From NCBI GenBank assembly GCA_020747065.1, contig JAGMVK010000007.1, positions 1,364,001 to 1,428,000 of the forward strand: a stretch of 64,000 bases of DNA, written 5' to 3'. This DNA comes from Cadophora sp. MPI-SDFR-AT-0126. Its lineage: Eukaryota; Ascomycota; Leotiomycetes; Helotiales; Ploettnerulaceae. Both the position numbers and the translations under genes were made by a program. Position 1 is the first letter of the stretch, and each line of letters starts with the position of its first letter. Shown piece by piece: positions 23,862-34,458 of the stretch. The notes under the pieces are model-generated. The model saw only the letters and a program-made list of their open reading frames with translations. It had not been told where the DNA came from and searched no databases.

Positions 23862-24540
23862 GGTATTGGAAGAAGAAGAAGAAAGGAAGAGGGAGGATGG
23901 ATGACGAGAGAAATTGCCGTTGGTGTTTGCGGACAGGGCTGGCCTAGCTGGTTCGCTGGCTCTTTGAAGTTGTCACTCCGTCTCAGCACTTTCTGGAAAT
24001 ATTGTTCCCGGCGACGACAGGGCGATGCAGGTGAGTGAGGTATCGCGATGATGCGACGAGGGCAGTGATGATTAGGGATTGAGGGGGGATGGGATGCAAG
24101 ATGAATTAGAGAAGGCGAAGCGGAGCGCCATTCTCGTGGTCTCAGGAGGGGAGTCAGGGCATCTTCTTAGAACGAACCGCGCCGACTGACTTGAGTGAGG
24201 GAGGGTTTGGCACCTTTCCACGCTGCTGGTAAGGAATACTGGACGATGGGGGAGGACCAATCAGATTTGAGCTGGCTGGTGCCGCATAGCGAAACGAAGC
24301 GATCCTAAACCTAGACATAGACCTGCTGCCCTACACTACTTTCTTTATACTACTACAGTTCAAATATCTGGATAATCACAGAATTAACATTCGGCTCTGT
24401 TCTGTACTGTACTGCAAGATAATGTTCAATGTTTCGTGCAATCAACAAGGACAATTATTTCTATTGAGCTGTTTCTGGTGATGGTCCTCTAACTATCCCT
24501 GGAGTGGCGGTCCTCGCTCCGTCCCATACATCATCCTGTT

Positions 24541-24561
24541 GGCTTGCTTGCTTGCTTGCTT
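24541..24561. repeat. GCTT microsatellite
   Basis: About five tandem GCTT/CTTG units in the IES4 upstream region. Confidence 0.85.
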
Positions 24562-24665
24562 TCCACGGGACGCGCAAAGTTTGAGGACTGACCGATCTAG
24601 GCAAGCATTCGGAATTTTATCGTCAAAGTTCCCACTTCTTCCGTCGGACGACTCCATCCCAGGAC

Positions 24666-24691
24666 GAAGGGAAGGGAAGGGAAGGGAAGGG
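24666..24691. repeat. GGGAA pentanucleotide repeat
   Basis: About five tandem GGGAA units giving a purine-only strand of about 26 bases. Confidence 0.9.
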
Positions 24692-25303
24692 CAATGAAGA
24701 CTTCTCACATCATTCGGATCCGGATTACATCAAGCGCAGCCCCTATCCCATCATCCATCCTAACCGGCGAGAGGCGCAATCTCGGACAATGCACGCCATG
24801 CTGAACCTAGAATGTTTGAGTAATGTGGGCGATAATCTTCGCATCTCAAGCAGGCAGCGGTGAGAATTGAGAAGTACCTATTTCAGGGGCTGGGGAACAG
24901 TGATCACGCATGTCTTTCAGCTCACAGATCACCAACCACACCAACCCAAGACTCTGAAAATGCCGGTGTAGCGAAACTTCAGGCGGCTGGACTGAACGCG
25001 CTGCTTTACGAAACTTCATTGATAAGATCATTGCGAATGTGCGTGCGGCCCTAAGAATTACTGCTCCTCACAGCCACAACCAGACCAAATTCGTCCCAAA
25101 ATTCTAATTGAACATTCCATGCTAGAGCCATTCCAGAGCAGAAACAATTCATAGACTCTGCGGGTATGCGCCCAACCACCCAGTTCCATAGCCAAAACTC
25201 CCCAGTGACCTCGTTTTCATGATAACCTCCCACCCTGTATGCAAAATGCAGTGAACAAAACGCTAAACCCATACGATTGTGGTCTTTCATTCAAGCGAAA
25301 TTA

Positions 25304-27496
25304 TTACCGGTGCCCAAAAAGTTCAAACTCATCTTCGTCATCAGCATCGTCCTCGTCACAGTCTCCCATTACTGAATCCTCATCGGATTCTTCTTCGCCC
25401 TCCATGTCGTCTTCAATGTTCTCGAACGAAGTCACGCTCCGCGGCTCATCACGGCCCCAGAAGTCCATATCATCCTCATCTGCGGAATCGTCAGTCTCGA
25501 CAGCTTGAGCTGGTGCAGGCTCGTTGAAGAAACCGATTCCCCGAACCGGAGAGACAGATCTGCCTATGCGTGCTCGTCTGGCGTAGGGCTCAAATCTATT
25601 CGAGTCTTCTGTCGATGACGAAGACACATGAATATGCGCCGAATGCCTTCTATGACGAACTGGCCCTGGAGGACGGCTCAGTGGCGAAAGCGTGTCCCTA
25701 CTTAGCTGAGCGGGAATTGGAACATGCTCAACCTCTCTGCTTTCAATTGGGGGAACTTCGACCGCAGGGTCGCTCAAAATTGACAATTGAGCGGTGTTAT
25801 AAGAGTCGCAAATAGCACATTTGAGCCCAAGCCAGTGGTACGTAACGGCGCTTTTAGCATAGCAATCATTACATGAAACCATAGCTTTTGTGTCCCGAAA
25901 TTGCGGCGGCATAGGTTGAGCATCGATTGCTCTGTCCAGATTGCGGAATTGTGTTTCCATGTTGACAGTGCTTTTGCTGCATATAGGACATTTGTAGGAC
26001 GACTTCATGTGTCGGTCGTAGCATGCTCTGTGGATGCCGTGTCCACAGAGCATGAAGACAACAGGCGAAGGAGAATCAAACATGTACTCTCCACATATAG
26101 GGCAATCGCAATCGGATACTCGTTCAATGCATTTATGAGATTTCTCATTAGCCATAGACATGCAAGTTCCACAGGTCTGTAATGGTTTTAGTGTCATGAC
26201 AAACGAATAATACTCTTGGGGCCATACCTTGCAGTGGAAAACGTCTTTGCCCAGACCACGGCCTTTTCTGCATATTCCACAGTCATTACAGTGATATATG
26301 TTCTTGTCGGCATCATTATCCCATAGCTTGCAAACACCACAGTAATACCAAGCTGTTCTCTCTCCACAGTTGACACAGAACTCACCAGCCCGCTGAGCAC
26401 ACGAGCATATCATGCAAAGCATGTTCTTCGTAGCTTTCCGATTCAAGATATGATCTTCGGCTTCATCGTGACATAATCGACATGTGTACCATTTGTCACA
26501 TGCAGAGCACTGCAGCTTAACGTTCCGTTTGTAGTGCTTGCAGCCAAGTATTTCGACCTCGTCCTTCATAATCACATTGCCGTCATCATCGGTTTCTGGT
26601 GGATCTGGAGGAGCATAGGTCCGCTTCAAGTCATCTGGGGACAAGTGAAATGTATGTTGCTGATCTACATTACCCGGTTCAGCAGCACCGTTCATCTGCC
26701 ATATGAATGAGCTTAATGAACCTGGTGTTGTAGGCCGCTCCTGACTGATCATGTCCGCTCGAGACGGCGCTATGGGCTGCTGCTGCTTCGCATGGAATAT
26801 CTCTTGAGCCTCCGAGTATTGCTGTGTAAGAAGCTGGTGCATGTATCGAGCCTTTTGATCTCCTGGAATATCCATAGACTGTATTCGAATGATTTGTTGC
26901 CTCAATGCTCCCATTCCATCATCTTCAGGCAATGAGGTGTTCCTCGGACGACTGTTCGATCCAGACTGACCTCTATCCTGCGTGCTGCGTCTTGACGGAC
27001 CTTCAGCAGGACTCGTCCTCGCACTGATTGCATTCTGGTTGCTGAATGTGGTGCTTGCAGCCGAATTTGCTCGAAATCTGTTCGGTATTCCATAGGATGG
27101 GTTGTCAGACATGTCATCGTCGACTTGGCCATAGTCTGATATTAGAGATGACACTCTGTGTGGCATAGCACCACTGAGCGCCGGTGGCGCACTCGGGGGT
27201 CTCCTGTCTTCGAGAGCTCGAAGCTCGGCATCAAATCCTCCATCTTCTTCGATTGGAGACGACGTTAAAACCGCCCCTGTTATTCTCGCTGAATTATCGC
27301 CATCTCCAGATCCTGGGGTACCCAGGTTCCCCAGGCGCTCAGCTATATCTTCAACAGCGACTTCATGGGTGTCTTCGAGAGCAGTCCGCTGGTTCGTGAC
27401 AGGATCTATTTGACTGTCAGGGGGGTTGGAACGGGAGAATCGACGGGCTTGGCGTAGAACGGGGTTGATGAGAAAATCGGACACAAGAGAGCTCAT
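25304..27496 (-). CDS. CHY zinc finger / CTCHY / RING E3 ubiquitin ligase (RCHY1/PIRH2-like)
   Basis: Two exons, 27496-26228 and 26176-25304, give 713 residues. The 51-nt intron (GTATGG...ACAG, 26177-26227) keeps frame and has no stop, so without splicing the protein reads through with 17 extra residues. Domains: disordered N-terminus to ~300; CHY zinc finger from LGCKHYKRNVKLQCSACDKW; CTCHY region (MLCMICSCAQ, CGERTAWYYCGVCKLWDND, YHCNDCGICRKGRGLGKD); RING (CDCPICGEYMF, LCGHGIHRACYDRH, YKCPIC); a final zinc ribbon (VSCNDCYAKS, LKCAICDSY); and a strongly acidic tail (DEDDADDEDEFELFG). The order is that of PIRH2-type E3 ligases, whose human member ubiquitylates p53; fungal substrates are unknown. 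Splicing at this intron restores the family spacing FHCK-TCGTC. The gene is divergent from the LYR-type gene, with 251 bp between starts. Confidence 0.92.
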   Translation of the reverse strand: MSSLVSDFLINPVLRQARRFSRSNPPDSQIDPVTNQRTALEDTHEVAVEDIAERLGNLGTPGSGDGDNSARITGAVLTSSPIEEDGGFDAELRALEDRRPPSAPPALSGAMPHRVSSLISDYGQVDDDMSDNPSYGIPNRFRANSAASTTFSNQNAISARTSPAEGPSRRSTQDRGQSGSNSRPRNTSLPEDDGMGALRQQIIRIQSMDIPGDQKARYMHQLLTQQYSEAQEIFHAKQQQPIAPSRADMISQERPTTPGSLSSFIWQMNGAAEPGNVDQQHTFHLSPDDLKRTYAPPDPPETDDDGNVIMKDEVEILGCKHYKRNVKLQCSACDKWYTCRLCHDEAEDHILNRKATKNMLCMICSCAQRAGEFCVNCGERTAWYYCGVCKLWDNDADKNIYHCNDCGICRKGRGLGKDVFHCKVWPQEYYSFVMTLKPLQTCGTCMSMANEKSHKCIERVSDCDCPICGEYMFDSPSPVVFMLCGHGIHRACYDRHMKSSYKCPICSKSTVNMETQFRNLDRAIDAQPMPPQFRDTKAMVSCNDCYAKSAVTYHWLGLKCAICDSYNTAQLSILSDPAVEVPPIESREVEHVPIPAQLSRDTLSPLSRPPGPVRHRRHSAHIHVSSSSTEDSNRFEPYARRARIGRSVSPVRGIGFFNEPAPAQAVETDDSADEDDMDFWGRDEPRSVTSFENIEDDMEGEEESDEDSVMGDCDEDDADDEDEFELFGHR

Positions 27497-27747
27497 TTGG
27501 TAAACATGTGTCTCATTTGGACAATGGCAGGTGTTCTTTTGTTGTTGAAAATATTATCATTTGGTATGTACTTCGTTTTCATGAGGGAGAGCTGCCGATG
27601 ACGCTACACCCCAGCTCTGACTTTAGCTTGTTGTAAATCCCATATCGGCACGTGTCAGCCAGATTGCAGGGGTCTGCATTGAACACACATGGTTTGGGTT
27701 GAGTTCTGGAGCTTCAATATTCAGATATCAATGGAATTATCATTATA
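27497..27747. promoter_or_regulatory. Shared divergent promoter, CHY/RING and LYR-type genes
   Basis: A 251-bp interval between two start codons facing away from each other. It contains a CACGTG E-box at 27649-27654. Regulation is inferred from position only. Confidence 0.5.
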
Positions 27748-28187
27748 ATGTCAAGCCCAGCTTCTGCAGAGTTGATTCACGCGTATCGTCAACTCTATCG
27801 AGGCCTCCTTCATGCCGTTCAATTTTCCAAACCATCACGATATCTGGCACGAGACCAACTGAGAAACGCATTTCGGAATGGAGATCCAGCTTCCTTCGAC
27901 CACCAGAAAGTAACTCGCACAGTGGAATTTCTCAAGTATGCAGCTCAAGAAAGGGGATTGGAGCACAGAATTGTCAAGAACCTGCTTCTGACAAAGTATT
28001 GGGAGACAAGGGAAGAACACCACTTGTCAGTATCAACACTAAAGGGGTTCGATCCTTCTCGCTAATGCTTGACAGGCAAAAAATGGCAAAACTCCCTGCT
28101 CAGCAAGAGATCAGGAGGACTGCTAGGATGCATTACGATATGACACTGGCTATGCTTAATGACAGCATGAGCCTTTGTTTGCGTTGA
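27748..28187 (+). CDS. LYR-motif / DUF1763-like mitochondrial-type protein
   Basis: Two exons, 27748-28025 and 28076-28187, around a 50-nt GTCAGT...GACAG intron with a CTAAT branch site, give 129 residues. The N-terminal IHAYRQLYRGLLHAVQFSKP followed by RYLARDQLRNAFR resembles the LYR/complex-1 fold and the fungal DUF1763 family; KVTRTVEFLKYAAQERGLEH and IVKNLLLTKYW continue it. LYR proteins are small helical mitochondrial matrix factors that bind acyl carrier protein and help assemble respiratory complexes or mitoribosomes; the specific partner here is unknown. The second exon adds the positively charged helix QQEIRRTARMHYDMTLAMLN. Only the family-level call is made. Confidence 0.75.
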
Positions 28188-28844
28188 AATTTTGAGGTTG
28201 AGACGATCGGTCTACCCATCATTTCCAAAGCCTAGATTTTGTTCGATCGAAGAGGCGAGGTGCTTGGTGACACGGAGTAATACTCTCTCGGTCATTTGCA
28301 CCAGAAATTATGGGCAACCACCTGGAAGAGAGGTGGATGAGCTCCTAAGCTTCAATCATCAATGGAGATGAGGGAGCTATCAGATACAGTCCAAGTAGGA
28401 AGTATTGAAGAGATCAGACTGGAGTAGAGGCAGGGCAAGAGATTCTAGTCGTGGTACGGAAGAGGTTCGATTGATTGGACGTCACTTGTTTATCACATAA
28501 CACCGGGACCATGATGTCAAGCTTTTGTGGAAGTTCTTGGAGCCTTATGAACTTTAGCATGAGGTCCTGAGGTCGTGGACGCTCATCTTCCTAGCAGATG
28601 ACATGTAATGGCTGATTTCAACCCGTCTCGCTTCGTCCTTTTGCTAAGTGCTTCCGTATCTCCTCCTTGACCTGCTCGTAGTCTGATCGGCTTTCGTTGA
28701 GGCTGTAGATCACTTTCCCAACCGCTGCATACTGCGGTGAGCGAGCTTTACCGATATAATCTGCTTCGAAGCCAGTGCTCGTTCGCAAAGTCCTCACAAT
28801 CCCGAGCTTATTCCCATCAAACCCCAAATCCTATACTCATTTTC
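28188..28844. other. Intergenic, convergent 3' ends of LYR-type gene and MZT1
   Basis: About 660 bp between convergent genes. A minus-strand frame at 28618-28827 starts with ATG 18 bases after the MZT1 stop but has no domain; it is taken as 3' untranslated sequence. Confidence 0.55.
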
Positions 28845-29187
28845 TCACTGATTGCCGAGCTGAATCTCCCTCTTCGTCTCTTCCGCATCCTTTCTCAGCT
28901 CCTTGACCACAGACTGCGATACTATTAGCCTCGGTATTCCGGCAACCACACAGAAAGGAGATATATACCGCAAGTGCTTCTGGATTGACGCCATTTTCGA
29001 TCAACGAGATGCAGATAGAGAGTGTCTGGCGATCGAGGTCCGCGTTCTATATAGTCAGTTGATGTGCTCGAGGATGCGCCAGAGGACAAACCAGTAACGT
29101 TGAAATCTCATGGAACACATCTATGACTTCGCGTGCTTGTGCAGCACTGGCTTGCTTATCTTTCTTGCCATCAGGTTCGGCGGGCAT
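28845..29187 (-). CDS. MZT1: Mitotic-spindle organizing protein 1 (MOZART1)
   Basis: Three exons, 29187-29092, 29046-28969 and 28913-28845, each ending in phase 0, give 80 residues; introns are 45 and 55 nt. The product has the MOZART1 pattern: [20 protein letters not shown], then [20 protein letters not shown], then PEALA joined to [15 protein letters not shown]1 is a tiny helical subunit of gamma-tubulin complexes that binds the N-terminal region of GCP proteins and is needed to recruit them to spindle pole bodies. The exons are so short that simple open-frame searches miss the gene; it was recovered by splicing on the family pattern. It is divergent from the GFA-family gene with 249 bp between start codons. 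Confidence 0.93.
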
Positions 29188-29436
29188 GCTGAATTGTTGG
29201 CAGAGTTGTTGTGGTTTATTGTGGTACTCGGGATGCGATCGACGAAAGTGACGCGCAGGGCGCGACTCCGCATTCGGATCTTCAACACCACCCCGCCCTT
29301 GCGCAATCTAGCTTAAGTCATCCCAACAATGAAATTGCTCTCGTAATCCGCTCGGTGGATTATATGTATCTTGACGTCGCATCTCGGAATTCATTGCTTT
29401 ACCATAATCTCTCATACTGCATAAACATCTAACAGC
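29188..29436. promoter_or_regulatory. Shared divergent promoter, MZT1 and GFA-family genes
   Basis: A 249-bp interval between two divergent start codons. No specific motif is evident beyond position. Confidence 0.45.
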
Positions 29437-30020
29437 ATGTCTATCTCCTCTGGTTCCACTATAAGGCCAGCTCTCACCGGCTCCTGTCAATGCGGCAAAG
29501 TCACCTACTCAAGCAGTGTTCTTCCATCTAGTCTCACAGCCTGTCACTGCAAAACATGTCGAAAGCTGTCGGGAGCACCTTTCCTCACATTTGCCAGCTT
29601 TCCCACGTCGGCCATCACGTACAGCTCTGGCAGCTCATCCCTCACTCAAACGAGCTACTCTAAGCTGGGAGACAGAACTCACTGTTCTGGTTGTGGAACC
29701 CCGATTTCGATGCAATACAACTGCCAGCCTGAGAAAATAAGCATCACGGCCGGTAGCATTGATGAGGAGAGTCTCAAGGCTCCCTTACCGAAGGTGTCGC
29801 AGCACATCTTTTTGTCTGAAAAGGCGAGCTGGTTGTAAGAATTCTGTTTTCTTTGACTTTGATTTTCACAAGATGTTATGTGGGCCTTAGTTGACAAGGA
29901 AGTAGTGAGATGCCAGGAGAGGAGAAGGAGAAGTGCCAGATATTTGAGAAATTCCCAACGAGCTTCCAGAAGAAAGTGGATGGATGGAAGAAAGTGTTCT
30001 TGTCACCAGGACTAGGCTGA
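29437..30020 (+). CDS. GFA/CENP-V family zinc protein
   Basis: Two exons, 29437-29834 and 29906-30020, with a 71-nt GTAAGA...GTAG intron, give 170 residues. Zinc ligands are visible in the GFA order: CQCGKV (~18), CHCKTCRK (~38-44) and CSGCGTP (~80). The core ends HIFLSEKASW, which the second exon continues as FEMPGEEKEKCQIFEKFPT, the usual family ending. Members were named for glutathione-dependent formaldehyde-activating enzyme, but most fungal copies have no proven reaction; a role in glutathione adduct handling is possible. Without the second exon the protein would stop prematurely at 133 residues. It shares a promoter region with MZT1. Confidence 0.88.
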
Positions 30021-30235
30021 AGGGAAGTTTTTGAGGAATCAAAGGGCAGCTTCTCGCTGAGAACAGACTCGATTTTAAATTAGAGGCTATGACGAGTCTT
30101 CCAGAGTAATATGTCCATTGACGGGCCTACATAATCAACGCTTAGCAGTTGGCTCAATGTCCCAAATACCCGATTTACACCATACGCCACACGTGAACTT
30201 CGTTGCTAACCCTCCTCTATTCTGTCTTAAAGCTC

Positions 30236-31065
30236 TCATCCTTTCACTGCTTCGACGAACAATTCCCGCATGCCCTTCAACAATACTCTCAAATCCCTAC
30301 TCTCATTCAACTTGTCCAAGACCCTCTCGATTTGCTCCTTTTCCAACTTGGGCTTACAATATGGGATTTCATATTCCCTCTTTGAAGTATCCAACTCAAA
30401 CCATGCCTCCCTAGTCCAATCTCGATCGTCGATATGTGTAAACATAAACTTCAGTCGGTCATTCAACCCCGCTCCTTCGAGTGTCATGCACAGATTTGAG
30501 GTCCAGAAGTCCATCTCTGGTATGTTAAATCTGGATTGTGCTTCAATGTGCTGCGCATGGGCGCGTTGTGCTGCAAGACGTATGTCGATTTGCTTTTGCG
30601 TGTCTGCAATTTGCTGCTTGAGACTGTCTCGAGTTGCAATATGGGCATCTCGCTGTGCGCTGAGAGATGCAATAGCAGTCTTCATCTCATTCGTCTCAGC
30701 CTCCTCCTTTGCGACGGTCTGTTGGTGTGTGCTGGACTTCTGGGAAAGTATCTCGATGTCTCTCTTCTTCATGCGCTGGTCCTCTGTTACTATGTTAGTT
30801 GCATCTTGTCAGCGTCTGGAGGGAAGTAATGACCTTTAAGCTCAGCAACATTCATGCGAAATTGATTTCTCTCCTCCAAGACACGCTTGCGGCCCTGCTC
30901 AATGAAGGCGTCGAACTTGGCGGTGAATTTTGTCATGCGGTCGCGCAATTCATCGAAGCCGAAGTTGATACTTGGTAAGGAATCTGCCATTGAAGGCGCG
31001 TCTGCTGAGGAGAGAGGTGGACGCATTGCGCTGGTAGAGAGCGACGGCTCGAAAAGTGTAGACAT
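30236..31065 (-). CDS. SPC25: Kinetochore protein Spc25 (NDC80 complex)
   Basis: Two exons, 31065-30834 and 30783-30236, with a 50-nt intron, give 259 residues. The N-terminal part leads into a coiled coil (RMTKFTAKFDAFIEQGRKRV, then EDQRMKKRDIEILSQKSSTH, through LKQQIADTQKQIDIRLAAQR), and the C-terminal RWD-like globular domain contains FWTSNLCMTLEGAG, LKFMFTHID and REAWFELD. That is the architecture of fungal Spc25, which pairs with Spc24 in the NDC80 complex linking centromeres to microtubules. The acceptor has two AGs six bases apart (TAGTAACAG); I chose the second, giving LKEDQR. It is divergent from RRN6, 337 bp between starts. Confidence 0.9.
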
Positions 31066-31402
31066 GATGAGTGGGCGTGAGTAGAGGAGCGTCTTGTAGT
31101 GATGTGGTAGGGCATGAAAGTTGTGTATGTTTGAAGGTCTCGGTGCGCAGGTGTTTTGATTCGCGCTTTCCGTTGCCGAGGAGACGGAGATTAGACTAGG
31201 CCTAGATTGGTAGCGCGCCCCACTCCCACTCCCGTGGAAGACTGAATAAATTTCTGAGGCATCAGTTCACTCCTGAAAAACTGCAGGTGACGTTCAACCC
31301 GATCGATTTACAGCGCACACGTCTCGACACCGTATTTGGTACGAATACGCATCGAAATGAATAAGATAGCTCTTCCTGAAGCTCGACGTCCGCAGAAACC
31401 AA
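31066..31402. promoter_or_regulatory. Shared divergent promoter, SPC25 and RRN6
   Basis: A 337-bp interval between divergent start codons, with no coding potential. No specific factor site is claimed. Confidence 0.45.
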
Positions 31403-34400
31403 ATGGCTGACCACCGGGTTACTGACTTGGCCCTCGGTCACCCTGGAAAAGCGACATATGATAGTGAGGAGCAGGAATGGAAATTCTCACAGACACTCAC
31501 AGACAGTAAGTCGCTAAAACCAGATTCGGGAACACTATTCACAATTCCTAGGTGTGTCTATCAAACAGCTTCTCCCATTCGAGGAGTGGGCTCCTCCTTC
31601 GGACCACATTCCTTCGAAAAGAGATGAGAAGACCTCAGTCGTTATTCAAAATCAAACGAGATGGCTTTCTAGAACTCTACCCGAGACCTTTCCCGCCAGA
31701 TCAATCACAGCGAATCTTGTCAGAGGATCTTGGGAAGCATCTTCCGAGATTCCGAGTGATCTCGGCTGTCTCTTGGCTATCGGACAGGCGCATGACCCAG
31801 AGCGCGTGTCTGGCATCCGAAGGCCTCAAATCATAGCTGTCTCCTGTGGCGCCGCGGGCCATGTTCTTCGATTGATCAAACCACGCGTAGAGACTCGCGG
31901 TTGGGGAAAGTCAAGTGGCGCCAGACTTTCACTTTTAAACGTGGATTCGCTGGATGCCGGGCACTGGATAGGGACTGGCGGTACCATTCGTCAGATTGTA
32001 GCATCAGAAAGCGAGAACGACAAAGAATGCTGGCTTGCTGTACGTCAGGCTACAGTCGTTACGCTATTCCGTCCCATATATGGCAAAATTCATCCTCATG
32101 CTGTACCGACAGGCTACTCACCTTTTCCACCATCCATGATGAACGCAAATCCGAGGGTCTCCCTGACAGCTCAGAAAACTGGCTCTAAGGATCATTCTGA
32201 TGTCGCGTTTAACCCATGGTTCTCCCGTCAAATTGCAGTAGTTGACACCCTCGGCTATTGGAGTGTCTGGGAGGTTGACGCAAGATACGATCATAGCAAA
32301 AATGCATCTGAAACCCTAGTTCCCAAGAAGACCGGAGGGTTCTATGATTGCTGGGCTAAGGACGAACCACAGACGCCGGAACATGGGCATTTTGATGGCT
32401 GGTATCGAATTCTCTGGGCGTCCAACCTCAGCACAATCGTTGTGTGCAACAGGCGTTATATTACAGTCTTCGATATCAAAGCACAATCAACACTGCTAAG
32501 TCGAGTTGACTTATTCTCGGCTGGCAACACTGATTGGATTCTCGACATCCAACGTAGCACTAGTGACAAGCATTATTTGCATGTTCTGACGACGACTCGA
32601 ATATTCTGGTTGGAGATAATCCCGACTGGCGAAAGGAACGACGATCACGTTGAAGCTGGAGGCAGGATAGTATTGTCGTACTTCCATTTCATGAGTCCAG
32701 ATGATGAATCGCTCAAACTCACTCCTTTGAAAAGTGATAAGGGTAAGGCATTTTCGTACCATCCTGTGATTTAGCTGACCATCGGTAGTGTCTGTTGCCA
32801 TAGTTTCTGCCAAGAATCGAGTGGTAACTTACTACGCCTTCCGAAAACCTCATCCCCAGGCACATGCTTCGTCGAAGGGCACGTTTAGTTTGCATCTGTC
32901 TTCCGATCAAAATGGAGGTCGGAATCTACCCATACATTCCGTCAAATTCCTGCCTTGTCGTCTGATGCTGAGCGCCAATCACTTTTTTGGCCCAGGCTCT
33001 AAGTATGTTGAAAATGGTGTAGAGTTCTTTCAGCTTTGGGCAGTTACAGCCGACTTGGGACTGCTCTCAACTTTGTTCACTGTCACTCTTCATGACACCA
33101 AGACTCCTGCTATCATAGCGCCAGACACAAAGCTTCTGCTATCGTCCCGATTCCTTGGTCCCAAGTTCGTCAACGAGGATGACGATTTTGTGGTTCCTGA
33201 TGAGCACAAGCACCCAAATACTTCGCCCAAAAACAGAGCCAGCCACGCAAACCACACTCCAGTACATGCGCCTGACAACGACGACCTTCGCTTCCGAGTA
33301 AATTGGAGAAGAATTTTTCAGATTGTCTTTCCTGAAAAGCTGGCTGAGGAAGAGCTGTCGAGTCGTAATCTCGACTTGGAGCCGGCCCCAACATTTCTAG
33401 AACTTCTTAGCCTTACAACCGATGACATTATGCAAAGGAAGGAATTGGACGAACCGATGAGTGCCACACTGGCTGAGATGATTGGAGCGCCCAGGCAGGG
33501 CGAGGATTTGCAGCAAGCTTCCTTGGCTCTGCATACCTTCTTAAAATCATTGCAACTGGATCAAGACCCGGAGGACCGTTGGAGATTGGCTGTAAGGGAT
33601 CTGACGTGGGGCACGGGGATCAATCTTTTGCAAAACGAGGGTTCTATGTATCCAGACCTGCTTGCTATTTTTGATCAGCTGGTGGAATACTGGATGACAA
33701 GTCTGCCAATGGACGTGCCAAATCTTGTGCGGCACGCAAAGTTCAAAGTCATTCGACAACTTACTATGGATCTTTGCCTCAACTCGATCGGAATATTTCT
33801 CCAGGATAAAGCTTTGGATCACATCGCGGACACTGCGTCGAGGGATGATGAATCTGGGGCAGTTTCGCTCGGCAAGGACGGTAGGTTCACCACACAAAGC
33901 TCGCCTCGGTTGTTTTCTTCACAGACGGTCGCTACGCAATATGACCCAGGGTTAACTTTGCCAACACCCACTCAAACTCCGTCGCTGTACTCTCAAGCCA
34001 CATCGGCATCTGGGCTCGCAGAGGACCCTGTGATCGCAAGGTTACGGCAATACGCACCTAGCATCAAGGCAAAAGCGGAGTTGGGTGCCAACTCCAATGC
34101 ATCTGTGCTGTGTCATTGGCCTTCTGCTCTGGCAGACCCTGCTGAGTATTCCTACGAGACCGCAAAGAAGGCATGGGCTTCTGCAAATACCGAAGAAGAT
34201 GACGCTCGTTCTAGCAGGAAAGTCAAAGCAAGAAGACGGAGGAGGACAGAAGAATTTGTCAAGGCAGTTGAACCTGCTGTGTCACGAAGGTTAACTCTGA
34301 CGGCCGGTAGTCAGCCGGAGGTCATTGAAAAGATGTTCAGCTCACAGCCAGCCAGCGATGTCCCGATGACACAACCAGATAGAGGCGCGTTTGGAAGTAG

Positions 34401-34458
34401 ATCAGTACAGCAAGTGAAGAAGAAGGCGAAGAAAGCAAGGACAGCTGGATTCAAGTAG
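31403..34458 (+). CDS. RRN6: RNA polymerase I initiation factor RRN6-like
   Basis: Three exons, 31403-31505, 31552-32742 and 32789-34458, separated by two 46-nt introns, give 987 residues. The start MADHRVTDLALGHPGKATYD, the following SVSIKQLLPFEEWAPPSDHI and the beta-propeller-like middle (HSDVAFNPWFSRQIAVVDTL, GYWSVWEVD, YRILWASNLSTIVVCNRR, DLFSAGNTDWILDIQRST, HYLHVLTTTRIFWLEI) match fungal Rrn6. Rrn6 with Rrn7 and Rrn11 forms core factor, which binds the rDNA promoter and recruits RNA polymerase I in the nucleolus. The C-terminus is helical, then Ser/Thr rich, ending in the basic stretch VKKKAKKARTAGFK, which could be a nuclear signal. Exon junctions were picked from frame continuity; each uses a good donor and acceptor. 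Confidence 0.88.

Larger units (their letters stand above)
23862..25303. other. Intergenic, IES4 promoter side
   Basis: About 1.4 kb with no supported gene. It contains GCTT repeats at 24541-24561 and GGGAA repeats at 24666-24691. Short open frames at 24493-25290 show no domain. Confidence 0.55.

Noticed and set aside
28618..28827. 69-codon frame just after the MZT1 stop
   Set aside because: No domain and position consistent with 3' untranslated sequence; MZT1 already ends as its family does.
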